DNA from: Bacteroidota bacterium
Lineage (GTDB): Bacteria > Bacteroidota > Bacteroidia > Chitinophagales > Chitinophagaceae
Length of the DNA stretch: 14,606 nucleotides
NCBI GenBank assembly: GCA_023429825.1
Contig: JAEZDC010000071.1
Span: 1-14,606, forward strand
Direction: 5' to 3'
Positions 7,214 to 14,606 of this stretch are shown here, piece by piece (the stretch's first letter is position 1; every line of letters starts with the position of its first letter). The notes under the pieces were generated by a model. The model saw nothing but the letters and a program-made list of their open reading frames with translations, was not told the DNA's origin and did no database searches. The position numbers and the translations under genes are program-made.

Positions 7214-9466
7214 ATGGCAGTGCAAGTAAATGTGATAGATCAGCCGACAGCAAAGTACAATCTTACTGAAGAACAGGAAAGAAAAGAAATACTACGTCAA
7301 TACCGGGGGCTACTACGCAGTCTTCGCCCCAAATTGAAAAAGGGCGATAAAGAACTTGTTCGCCAGGCTTTTGAGATCGCCACTGAAGCGCACAAAAGCA
7401 TGCGAAGAAAAAGCGGGGAGCCGTATATCTTCCATCCTATTGCTGTTGCGCAAATATGCATAAACGAGATTGGACTGGGTGTTCGCAGTACCATCTGTGC
7501 TTTACTGCACGATACAGTTGAAGATACTGACGTAACACTTGAAGATATTCAAAGGGAATTTGGTAACGAGATAGGAAAGATCGTTGATGGATTGACCAAG
7601 ATCGCTACTGTGATGGATACAAACACTTCACAGCAGGCGGAGAACTTTAGAAAGATCCTTCTAACACTTACGGATGATCCCAGGGTGATCCTCATAAAAC
7701 TTGCAGACAGGTTGCATAACATGCGAACGCTTGACTCGATGAAAAGAGAAAAGCAGCTTAAGGTGGCAAGCGAAACCGTCTGGGTATATGCTCCTTTGGC
7801 GCATCGGATGGGTTTGTATAATATCAAAACTGAATTAGAAGATCTTTCGATGAAGTACATGGAGCCTGAGCAATACAAAGACATTGCTAAAAGGCTTGCT
7901 GAAACAAGAAGAGAGAGGACCCGGTACATCAATGAATTTATCAGGCCGATCAAAGATAAACTGGTTGACCAGGGATTTAATTTTGAAATCTATGGCAGGC
8001 CAAAAAGCATCCATTCCATCTGGAATAAGATGAAGAAGAAAGGTGTCTCTTTTGATGAGGTATATGATCTGTTCGCTATTCGTGTGATTCTTAATTCTCC
8101 TCCAGAAAAAGAAAAAGAAGATTGCTGGAAGGTTTATTCATTTATCACAGATGAATACCTGCCCTCCCCTGAAAGATTAAGAGATTGGTTAAGTAATCCC
8201 AAAGCAAACGGGTATGAAGCGCTGCACACAACAGTGATGGGACCGCAGGGACGTTGGGTTGAAGTGCAGATCAGAACCAAGCGGATGAACGAGATCGCTG
8301 AAAAGGGCTTGGCCGCACACTATAAATACAAAGAGGGAAATAACGATGAGGATCGTTTTGACAAATGGTTTGGCCAGATACGGGAAGTACTGGCACACCA
8401 GGATACCGATAGTGTTGATTTTCTGCAGGACTTTAAAACCTCTTTCCTCGCAGAAGAGATTTACGTGTATACGCCAAAGGGTGATGTGAAAATGTTACCT
8501 GTGGGAAGTACTGCTCTAGATTTTGCGTTCTCCATTCACTCAGCAGTAGGATCAAAATGTATAGGAGCGAAAGTGCACCATAAACTTGTTCCTATCAGCT
8601 ATAAGTTAAGAAGCGGCGACCAGGTAGAGATCATCACCAGTAATAAACAAAAGCCCACAGAAGATTGGTTAAATATCGTGGTTACTGCGAAAGCGAAAAG
8701 TAAGATCAAAGATGCACTTCGGGAAGAGAAAAGAAAAGTAGCTGATGAAGGAAAATATATTCTTCAAAAGAAACTGGAAGGGATGGGAGCCGCTTTCAGT
8801 CATGATAATATTCATGAGCTGGAGCATTTTTATAAGCTCACTTCACAGCTTGAGCTGTTTTATCGCATTGCAACAAAGACCATCGATCTTAAAGAATTAA
8901 AAGAGTTCCAGGTATTGGGCGACAGGTTGGAACCGCCAAAGCCCGTTAAACTTCCCGAAATAATCGAAGACCTTCCAAAAACTTACAGTAAGAAAGAATC
9001 GGAACTCATCATTTTTGGCGAAAGCAGCGATAAGATCAAATACTCGTTAGCAAAATGCTGCAATCCCATTCCTGGTGATGATGTATTCGGCTTTGTGAGT
9101 ACAGGAAAAGGATTGATCATTCATAGAACGAGTTGCCCGAATGCTACACAGCTTTTAGCTAACTATGGTCATAGAGTAGTTAAGACCAAATGGGCTAAGA
9201 ACAAAGAAATATCTTTCCTTACAGGGTTGAAACTTGTTGGTGTAGATGATGTAGGAGTTGTACATAAGATCACTAACATCATCAGCGGGGAACTAAAGAT
9301 CAATATCGCAGGGCTTACCATTGAAAGTAAAGAGGGTTTATTCCAGGGATCCATCAAAGTGTATGTACACGATAAGGAAGAATTGGATGAACTGGTAAAC
9401 CGGTTAAAGCAGTTAGATGGACTGCATACAGTTGACCGCTTCGATACTGCAGAGGAGCTTAAATAG
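7214..9466 (+). CDS. rel: Bifunctional (p)ppGpp synthetase/hydrolase (RelA/SpoT family)
   Basis: This 750-residue long Rel makes (p)ppGpp from ATP and GDP/GTP during starvation and hydrolyses it in recovery. The hydrolase HD domain keeps its metal ligands and catalytic residues: His74, HD at 99-100, ED at 103-104, and Asn169 in DRLHNM. The synthetase domain has YGRPKS (260-265), the acidic residue in EVQIRT (Glu350) and RLRD at 321-324. That position reads RxKD in bifunctional enzymes and ExDD in synthetase-only RelA, so this one groups with the bifunctional type. A TGS domain (~414-475), helical region, CC zinc-finger-like segment (KCCNP, Cys615-616) and C-terminal ACT domain (~665-745) follow. 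ATG at 7214 is chosen: the frame reaches a TTG at 7154, but those 20 codons are unlike the family. An imperfect -7 box, TATATTCG at 7199-7206, lies just upstream. purA follows 74 bases later without a visible terminator. Confidence 0.97.
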   Translation: MAVQVNVIDQPTAKYNLTEEQERKEILRQYRGLLRSLRPKLKKGDKELVRQAFEIATEAHKSMRRKSGEPYIFHPIAVAQICINEIGLGVRSTICALLHDTVEDTDVTLEDIQREFGNEIGKIVDGLTKIATVMDTNTSQQAENFRKILLTLTDDPRVILIKLADRLHNMRTLDSMKREKQLKVASETVWVYAPLAHRMGLYNIKTELEDLSMKYMEPEQYKDIAKRLAETRRERTRYINEFIRPIKDKLVDQGFNFEIYGRPKSIHSIWNKMKKKGVSFDEVYDLFAIRVILNSPPEKEKEDCWKVYSFITDEYLPSPERLRDWLSNPKANGYEALHTTVMGPQGRWVEVQIRTKRMNEIAEKGLAAHYKYKEGNNDEDRFDKWFGQIREVLAHQDTDSVDFLQDFKTSFLAEEIYVYTPKGDVKMLPVGSTALDFAFSIHSAVGSKCIGAKVHHKLVPISYKLRSGDQVEIITSNKQKPTEDWLNIVVTAKAKSKIKDALREEKRKVADEGKYILQKKLEGMGAAFSHDNIHELEHFYKLTSQLELFYRIATKTIDLKELKEFQVLGDRLEPPKPVKLPEIIEDLPKTYSKKESELIIFGESSDKIKYSLAKCCNPIPGDDVFGFVSTGKGLIIHRTSCPNATQLLANYGHRVVKTKWAKNKEISFLTGLKLVGVDDVGVVHKITNIISGELKINIAGLTIESKEGLFQGSIKVYVHDKEELDELVNRLKQLDGLHTVDRFDTAEELK

Positions 9467-9512
9467 TTATTCACCAAAAATCAATATTTAGCTGCTATTC
9501 CGAATCACCGCT

Positions 9513-9520
9513 TACATTTG
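9513..9520 (+). promoter_or_regulatory. purA: -7 box of a purA promoter
   Basis: TACATTTG is a perfect TAnnTTTG, 20 bases before the purA ATG, implying a leader of about 15 bases. A weak TTTA (9487-9490) stands 22 bases upstream in place of the -33 TTTG. purA may therefore be transcribed on its own as well as by read-through from rel. Confidence 0.45.
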
Positions 9521-9540
9521 CCAGACTTCAAATTTCTATT

Positions 9541-10803
9541 ATGGTTGATGTAATTCTTGGCCTGCAATGGGGCGATGAGGGTAAAGGAAAGATCGTTGAT
9601 TATTTCGCTCCGAATTATGATATCATTGCTCGTTTCCAGGGAGGCCCGAATGCGGGTCATACACTGTACGTCGGCGATAAAAAAATAGTGCTTCACCAGA
9701 TACCTTCAGGCGTTTTTCATCAGAATACCATCAACCTTATCGGGAATGGAGTTGTACTGGACCCGGTTACATTGAAAAGAGAATGCGATATCGTTTCTTC
9801 TTTTGGAGTGGATGTAAAAAAGAATCTTTTCATTTCAGAAAGAACAAATATCATCGTGCCTACTCATAGAGCTTTGGATAAAGCCTCTGAGATGCAAAAA
9901 GGAGAAGGCAAGATCGGCTCAACACTTAAGGGGATAGGTCCTGCTTATATGGACAAAACGGGAAGGAATGCCATCAGGGTAGGAGATCTGTTGCAAAAGA
10001 ATTTTACTACAAACTATATCAAGCTTAGACTAAAGCATCAACGTCTACTGGATAATTTTGGTTTTAATGAAGATATTGCTGCATGGGAAGATGAGTTTTT
10101 CGATGCGGTAGAATTTCTTAAGTCGTTGAATATTGTAAATGGTGAATATTTCATCAATAATAAACTGAGCGATGGAAAAAAAGTTTTAGCAGAAGGGGCA
10201 CAGGGTACTATGCTGGATATTGATTTTGGTACTTTCCCTTACGTTACTTCGTCTAATACAGTTACTGCAGGAGTTTGTTCAGGATTAGGTGTAGCGCCTC
10301 AGAAGATCAAAGAAGTTATTGGCGTATCTAAAGCTTATTGTACAAGAGTAGGAAGTGGTCCTTTTCCTACAGAGTTGAACAATGAAACGGGCGAAGAGTT
10401 AAGAAAAGTAGGAAACGAGTTCGGTGCTACTACAGGCAGGCCCCGCCGTTGTGGTTGGCTTGACCTGGTTGCGTTAAAGTACGCGTGTGTCATCAACGGA
10501 ACAACCCAGGTGGTAATGACCAAAGCTGATGTGCTGGATGGTTTTGATGAGCTTAATATCTGTACTTCATATAAAGTAAACGGAAAGGAAACAGCAGAGG
10601 TACCTTATCAAATGGATAAGCTCAATATAGAACCGCAGTATCACACACTCAAAGGTTGGAAACAGGATTCAAGCCAGTTTAAAACAAGTTCAGATATTCC
10701 TGCAGTGATGGGCGAATATGTTGGCTTTATCAATAATTATATCAAGGCCCCTGTAACTTTTATATCCAACGGGCCCGGTCGTGACCAGATAGTTAAATTG
10801 TAA
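9541..10803 (+). CDS. purA: Adenylosuccinate synthetase
   Basis: PurA condenses IMP and aspartate using GTP, the first committed step from IMP to AMP, in the cytosol. The 420 residues match the usual ~425-430. Visible motifs are the P-loop GDEGKGK (11-17) with catalytic Asp12, GGPNAGHTL with catalytic His40, IPSG, GIGPAY, EGAQGTMLD, FPYVTSSN, the Arg-rich GATTGRPRR loop that helps bind IMP/aspartate, and TKADVLDG for guanine recognition. All key residues are present. The ATG at 9541 begins right at the conserved core and fits the family. It lies downstream of rel on the same strand. (p)ppGpp is a known inhibitor of PurA in other bacteria, so the neighbour makes a regulator of this enzyme. No hairpin terminator follows; an A/T run occurs at 10830-10841 only. 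Confidence 0.98.
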   Translation: MVDVILGLQWGDEGKGKIVDYFAPNYDIIARFQGGPNAGHTLYVGDKKIVLHQIPSGVFHQNTINLIGNGVVLDPVTLKRECDIVSSFGVDVKKNLFISERTNIIVPTHRALDKASEMQKGEGKIGSTLKGIGPAYMDKTGRNAIRVGDLLQKNFTTNYIKLRLKHQRLLDNFGFNEDIAAWEDEFFDAVEFLKSLNIVNGEYFINNKLSDGKKVLAEGAQGTMLDIDFGTFPYVTSSNTVTAGVCSGLGVAPQKIKEVIGVSKAYCTRVGSGPFPTELNNETGEELRKVGNEFGATTGRPRRCGWLDLVALKYACVINGTTQVVMTKADVLDGFDELNICTSYKVNGKETAEVPYQMDKLNIEPQYHTLKGWKQDSSQFKTSSDIPAVMGEYVGFINNYIKAPVTFISNGPGRDQIVKL

Positions 10804-10888
10804 AAAGTGGCTTCAGGTTTGATGAGAACAAAAATTTTTTTGGTTGGAATAAAATCTAATTGAAATTTTACGTACCAATCCAAAAACT

Positions 10889-11308
10889 ATGGCAGCAAAA
10901 TCAAGTAAAGGGAAAAAAGCTACAGCGAACGAAGAGGCAGAAGAAAGAATAGAAAAGCCATCTTCTAAAACGAAGAAGCAAACAGAAGAAGATGATGATG
11001 ACTTCGATGAAGATGAGGATATTGATGTAACCTCTGCGAAGGGAAAAGCCTCAGCTAAAAAAAGTAAGGGTGAAGATGATGAGGATGAGGATGTAGCTGA
11101 AGATGAAGATGATTGGGAGAAAGCCGAAGCGGAGGAAGAAGAGTGGGACCCTGACTTTGACGAGTTTGATATTCCTAAGAGCACAAAAAAAGCCGGGGGT
11201 AAGAAAGGTAGTGATGATGACGACGACTTTAAAGTGGATGAAGACTTTAAAGAGTTCGATATGTTCAATGATAGTGGATTTGATGACGACGAAGAGGATG
11301 ATTATTAA
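10889..11308 (+). CDS. Small highly acidic, probably disordered protein
   Basis: A 139-residue protein in which about 58 residues are Asp or Glu. It alternates Lys-rich patches (KGKK, KTKK, AKKSKG, KKAGGKKG) with acidic runs, and the acidic parts carry aromatic residues in WDPDFDEFDI, FKEFDMF and the C-terminal Tyr. There is no signal peptide, membrane segment or cysteine. Such composition suggests an intrinsically disordered cytoplasmic protein that might bind basic proteins or compete for nucleic-acid-binding surfaces, as acidic tails such as that of RNA polymerase delta do. That is analogy, not homology; I cannot assign a family. The ordered MAAKSSKGKK start and regular ATG at 10889 support coding, and pabB begins 8 bases after its stop, suggesting co-transcription. 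The mirrored Ser-rich frame on the other strand is an artefact of GAT/GAA codons. Confidence 0.8.
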   Translation: MAAKSSKGKKATANEEAEERIEKPSSKTKKQTEEDDDDFDEDEDIDVTSAKGKASAKKSKGEDDEDEDVAEDEDDWEKAEAEEEEWDPDFDEFDIPKSTKKAGGKKGSDDDDDFKVDEDFKEFDMFNDSGFDDDEEDDY

Positions 11309-11316
11309 TGTAACAG

Positions 11317-12591
11317 GTGAAACGAAAACAACAGTCATTTAAAGTTTCCAACATACAGGTTTTTAAAGAGCAGATGTTGAATTGGGCAGACCGGTTCAAC
11401 ATCTGTTGTTTTTTAGACAGTCATTCTTATGGACATTACAATGAAGAATGGATTTTAGGTGTTGAAGCAGTACAGGTATTAGATCCCAAACAAAACATCC
11501 TGGAAGAACTGCATAGATTTTATGAAAAGCATGATGACTGGTTATTCGGTCATATTAGTTATGATGTAAAGAATAGTATTGAACCATTAACTTCTTCGCA
11601 TCCTGATAAGATACAATTTCCAGAACTCTTCTTCTTTCAGCCATCGGTTGTTATCAGGCAGGTTGGTAATGATATTGAAATAGCATCATTGCAAAAAGAT
11701 CCTGCAGAAGTTTTCGAGGAAATACAATTCACCTCATTTAATTATCACACAGCTTCTTGTTCAATAGATACCAGGCAGCGGATTAGCAGGGAAGCGTATA
11801 TCGAGATCATTAATAAGCTTCGGCAGCACATTTCAAGAGGAGATTGCTACGAGATCAATTTCTGTATGGAGTTCTATGCTGAAACAGTACAGGTAAATCC
11901 TTTATACCTATACCAGCAGTTGACTTCCATTTCCCCAACGCCTTTTGCAGGGTATTATAAGCTCAATGATAAATACCTATGCTGTGCCAGCCCCGAAAGA
12001 TTTCTGCAAAAAAAAGGCAACGAGGTAATATCTCAACCTATTAAAGGAACGATCAAAAGAGATCTGGACAATCAGATTAACGATAAAAACCTGAAGCAAC
12101 AGCTTGCTTCTAGTCAGAAAGATAAAAGTGAAAATGTAATGGTGGTTGACCTGGTTAGAAATGATCTTAGCAAGATCTGTAAAGAAGGCTCAGTGGTAGT
12201 CGATGAGCTGTTTACCATTTACACGTTTCCGCAGGTACACCAGATGATCTCTACAGTTAAGGGTGCGCTGAACAATAAAACTAATCTTGCTGATATTTTG
12301 CAGGCGACGTTTCCAATGGGATCAATGACTGGCGCTCCTAAAAGAAGAGTGATGGAGTTGATAGAACAATATGAAAAAACAAAACGGGGAATTTATTCCG
12401 GCTGTATAGGTTACGTTACTCCGGAAAAAGATTTTGATTTCAACGTTGTGATCCGAAGCATCATGTATAATTCCACTAACCAATACCTCAGTTACCAGGT
12501 AGGGGGTGGGATCACCTTTTCCAGCGATCCGGAAAACGAATATGAAGAATGCATGCTCAAAGCAAGTGCAATAAAAAAGGTGCTGGGATAA
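11317..12591 (+). CDS. pabB: Aminodeoxychorismate synthase component I
   Basis: PabB turns chorismate plus ammonia (normally from the PabA glutaminase) into 4-amino-4-deoxychorismate, the precursor of p-aminobenzoate and folate. The 424-residue protein has a poorly conserved N-terminal part and a chorismate-binding domain from ~155. Motifs are SPERF (225-229), PIKGT with Lys243, DLVRND (278-283), SMTGAPK (336-342), GIYSG (358-362) and GGGIT (396-400). The Lys in PIKGT is the covalent-intermediate lysine of PabB; TrpE has Ala there, so anthranilate synthase is less likely. No pabA or pabC lies in the window. Start: GTG at 11317, 8 bases after the stop of the acidic protein. An ATG at 11374 is possible, but the residues between (SFKVSNIQVFKEQ) read like the start of the fold. 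The stop codon sits in the loop of a terminator hairpin. Confidence 0.92.
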   Translation: MKRKQQSFKVSNIQVFKEQMLNWADRFNICCFLDSHSYGHYNEEWILGVEAVQVLDPKQNILEELHRFYEKHDDWLFGHISYDVKNSIEPLTSSHPDKIQFPELFFFQPSVVIRQVGNDIEIASLQKDPAEVFEEIQFTSFNYHTASCSIDTRQRISREAYIEIINKLRQHISRGDCYEINFCMEFYAETVQVNPLYLYQQLTSISPTPFAGYYKLNDKYLCCASPERFLQKKGNEVISQPIKGTIKRDLDNQINDKNLKQQLASSQKDKSENVMVVDLVRNDLSKICKEGSVVVDELFTIYTFPQVHQMISTVKGALNNKTNLADILQATFPMGSMTGAPKRRVMELIEQYEKTKRGIYSGCIGYVTPEKDFDFNVVIRSIMYNSTNQYLSYQVGGGITFSSDPENEYEECMLKASAIKKVLG

Positions 12592-12603
12592 CAGCACCTT
12601 TAT
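12571..12603. terminator. Hairpin shared by the convergent pabB and transglycosylase genes
   Basis: AAGGTGCTG (12577-12585) and CAGCACCTT (12592-12600) form a perfect 9-base stem with a 6-base loop; the pabB stop TAA (12589-12591) is in the loop. Read on the minus strand, the stem is followed by six U, a good terminator for the transglycosylase gene. Read on the plus strand the tail is TTTATCTTT, weaker but plausible for pabB. Confidence 0.8.
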
Positions 12604-12625
12604 CTTTCAGCAGAAAGGCAATTTT

Positions 12626-13648
12626 TTAAACGTTATTAAGGATAGCTTTAAGGCTTTCGCTTAAGATGTGACTCTTGCGGGCTTTAAAAACCTCCATTTT
12701 ATCTTTCGGTAGTCTTAACTGGTAAGACTTTCCTTCTTTTAAGGTGTTTTCCATTTCAGGATTATATCTTCTCAATTGGTTGAAATCCATTCCAATCGAT
12801 TCAGCCACTACTTCAGCATTATACCTTCCGGAAATATCTAAAACTGCAGACGCATTTTTTTCTTGCTCGGTAAGTTCAGTGAAAGAAACAGCAGGCTCAA
12901 GCTGAGCGTTATTATTCTCTGATAAGTATTGAACTGCTATATATTTCTTTACGTGATTTCTTGTTTCGAGCGGTAAACGATGTTGAATGTCCCAGAAGTT
13001 ATTGCTTCCTTCATCTTCAATGATCCTTGCTACCCTGTTTGGTCCGCAGTTATAAGAAGCTACTACCAGTAACCAATCACCGAATCTGCCATACAGATGC
13101 TCAAGATATTTAGCAGCAGCTAAAGTACTCTTGTAAAAATCTTTTCTTTCATCTTTACGACCACCCACTTTCAATCCCCAGCGTTTGCCATCTTCCGGCA
13201 TAAACTGCCACGGCCCCAAGGCACCCACATGAGAACGTGCATCAGCTTTTAAATTACTTTCAATAACGCTTAAGTATTTGAGGTGAGAAGGTAAACCTGC
13301 TCTTTCCAGGACATCCTCGAACATATTTAAATACTGCTGACCTTTTTGCATCATTTTAAGGTAATCTCTTCCTTGCTTTTCCATGAAGTTCTCAGCATAG
13401 CTTGCAGCTTCAGGATGCTGTTCCAGGAGCAGATTACTTGTACTGGCTGCTGTGTTAGCACCAATCAGGCTCTTAAACTCATTTTTTTGTTCCGCACTAT
13501 CCTTCTTTTTAAGCTTATCATCGCTTGTAAAGGACATTAATGAAAAGCTGAGGGTAATGAAGCTAAACCAGATCACAACAGCTTTAGTTCGGGATATAGC
13601 GTAAGAAATAGGATTTTTAATAATAACTCCAGTCCATTGCATTGCCAT
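12626..13648 (-). CDS. Envelope lytic transglycosylase (SLT domain, MltD-like)
   Basis: This 340-residue enzyme should cleave the MurNAc-GlcNAc bond of peptidoglycan, forming 1,6-anhydroMurNAc, on the periplasmic side. Residues ~22-40 are a hydrophobic stretch preceded by basic residues, a signal peptide or N-terminal anchor; there is no clear lipobox. The SLT domain (~105-245) has the catalytic Glu130 in SVIESNL, GALGPWQFMP (142-151), the Tyr-containing ASYNCGPNR (197-205), and a helical end (RNHVKKY). Residues ~268-317 (ISGRYNAEVVAESIG onward) resemble a degenerate LysM-type unit that may bind glycan. The order SLT then LysM-like is that of MltD, but the protein is shorter. The first ATG (13648) is used; a second, two codons in, is equally possible. 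gatA ends 90 bases upstream on the same strand and no perfect TAnnTTTG lies between, so shared transcription is possible. Confidence 0.9.
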   Translation of the reverse strand: MAMQWTGVIIKNPISYAISRTKAVVIWFSFITLSFSLMSFTSDDKLKKKDSAEQKNEFKSLIGANTAASTSNLLLEQHPEAASYAENFMEKQGRDYLKMMQKGQQYLNMFEDVLERAGLPSHLKYLSVIESNLKADARSHVGALGPWQFMPEDGKRWGLKVGGRKDERKDFYKSTLAAAKYLEHLYGRFGDWLLVVASYNCGPNRVARIIEDEGSNNFWDIQHRLPLETRNHVKKYIAVQYLSENNNAQLEPAVSFTELTEQEKNASAVLDISGRYNAEVVAESIGMDFNQLRRYNPEMENTLKEGKSYQLRLPKDKMEVFKARKSHILSESLKAILNNV

Positions 13649-13738
13649 TTTACAGAATTTTAGTTCAACAATAGGTATAGCCAGTCAGTTTCGGTAACCG
13701 TTCTTTTGTTTCTTAATCGTCGTCTTGTAAAAGGTCCC

Positions 13739-14606
13739 TTAGTTCGTCTTTTGTTCCAATAGTTCTTTCGAAATGCTCAGCAAAGGTAACTCATTGTAGG
13801 GGGAGGAGAGCAGCTGTAAGCCAAATGGCATATGGTTCGAGTGAGTGTAGAGCGGCAGTGAAATAGCGGGAATGCCAACTAAATTCGCATAGACTGTATA
13901 AATGTCAGACAGGAACATTTGGACCGGATCCTGGCTGGTTCCAAATTGAAAAGCGGTGGAAGGAACAGTAGGCAAAATAATGAAGTCAAACTGCCTGAAA
14001 AGTTCTGTGCTTCTTTCTACTAATAGTTGCCTAACCTGCTGTGCCTTAGAAAAATAGGCATCGTAATATCCGGCGGTTAATACGAAAGTACCGAGAATTA
14101 TCCTGCGCTTGACCTCCTTTCCAAAACCCTTAGAACGGCTGCCGGTATACATATCTGACAGGTTTGCAGCTGAAGCGGCTGTGCTGAAGCCAAAGCGCAC
14201 TCCGTCATAGCGTGAAAGATTGCTTGAAGCCTCCGCGGTTGTTAAAATATAGTAAGTGGCAACGAGCTCTTCAAATAATTCAAACTCAATTGCTTCAACT
14301 GTATGGCCGTTTTCTGTTAAAGAATCTATAAAGCTCGTAATATGATGTGCGATTTCCTCATCCAATGCGGCATTTTTCAACGCCTGAGAAAAATAGGCGA
14401 AGCGATATTTCTTGCCGGGGGGATTTAACAATTTAGAAAATTCGGGTATTGGTGATGTTGAAACAGTGCTGTCGAATTCATCCGGCCCAGCTATTACTTC
14501 TAATGTCAGGGAGACGTCGTCGATATTATTTCCAAAAATGCCGATGCAGTCAAATGAAGATGCATAGGCAATCAGTCCGTACCTGGAGATGAGCCCATAC
14601 GTGGGT
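13739..14606 (-). CDS. gatA: Asp/Glu-tRNA amidotransferase subunit A, C-terminal part
   Basis: GatA is the amidase of GatCAB, which releases ammonia from glutamine to convert Glu-tRNA(Gln) or Asp-tRNA(Asn) to the amide form. The frame is open from the window edge (14606) to the stop at 13739: 288 residues of a protein usually ~470-490. The first visible residues, PTYGLISRYGLIAYASSFD, match the conserved block just after the amidase-signature Ser loop. The catalytic Lys-Ser-Ser triad thus lies outside the window, and its intactness cannot be checked. Later family blocks are present: AEASSNLSRYDG, a GFGKEVKRRIILGTF block, GYYDAYFSKAQ, ILPTVPSTAF and GIPAISLP. An internal TTG at 14431 could look like a start, but upstream codons continue the GatA match, so this is a partial gene, not a short one. 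No gatB or gatC is visible. Confidence 0.95.
   Translation of the reverse strand, partial: PTYGLISRYGLIAYASSFDCIGIFGNNIDDVSLTLEVIAGPDEFDSTVSTSPIPEFSKLLNPPGKKYRFAYFSQALKNAALDEEIAHHITSFIDSLTENGHTVEAIEFELFEELVATYYILTTAEASSNLSRYDGVRFGFSTAASAANLSDMYTGSRSKGFGKEVKRRIILGTFVLTAGYYDAYFSKAQQVRQLLVERSTELFRQFDFIILPTVPSTAFQFGTSQDPVQMFLSDIYTVYANLVGIPAISLPLYTHSNHMPFGLQLLSSPYNELPLLSISKELLEQKTN

Noticed and set aside
10813..11268. Minus-strand Ser-rich open frame of 151 codons
   Set aside because: It is the complement of GAT/GAA/GAG codons of the acidic protein, and is low-complexity poly-Ser without start signals.
13739..14431. A 230-residue stand-alone protein starting at TTG 14431
   Set aside because: The frame continues upstream to the window edge with clear GatA sequence, so it is the end of a longer gene.

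Overview
The window looks like chromosomal DNA of a Bacteroidota member, most likely Chitinophagaceae or a near relative. This rests on protein style: a long S1 with an acidic N-terminus, a Bacteroidota-type Rel, and a Gly-rich modular surface protein. It also rests on four perfect matches to the Bacteroidota -7 promoter box TAnnTTTG in intergenic positions. No rRNA, tRNA, CRISPR array, transposase or phage gene is visible. Most of the window is core housekeeping; the accessory-like part is the surface-protein gene at the left end.

Layout. Positions 1-2816 (minus strand) are the first ~938 codons of a secreted Gly-rich protein built from two copies of one large module; its 3' end lies outside the window. 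A promoter region with short direct repeats and then the rpsA terminator follow. rpsA (ribosomal protein S1, minus) occupies 3000-4922. A ~350-base stretch without a convincing gene, but with short direct and inverted repeats, separates it from an ABC half-transporter (minus, 5272-7077). Across a 136-base divergent spacer, the plus strand carries the (p)ppGpp synthetase/hydrolase rel (7214-9466), purA (9541-10803), a small highly acidic protein (10889-11308) and pabB (11317-12591). pabB converges, over a hairpin terminator that contains its own stop codon, with a lytic transglycosylase gene (minus, 12626-13648). Upstream of that, on the same strand, is the C-terminal part of gatA (13739 to the right edge).

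How they work together. rpsA, rel, purA and gatA serve translation, the stringent response and purine supply; Rel makes (p)ppGpp, and PurA is a known (p)ppGpp-inhibited enzyme, so the rel-purA adjacency makes regulatory sense. pabB feeds folate synthesis. The transporter, transglycosylase and surface protein act at the cell envelope. I see no clear new multi-gene system. The points most worth a second look are the modular surface protein and its promoter repeats, the repeat-rich spacer between the ABC gene and rpsA, and the acidic protein 8 bases ahead of pabB.
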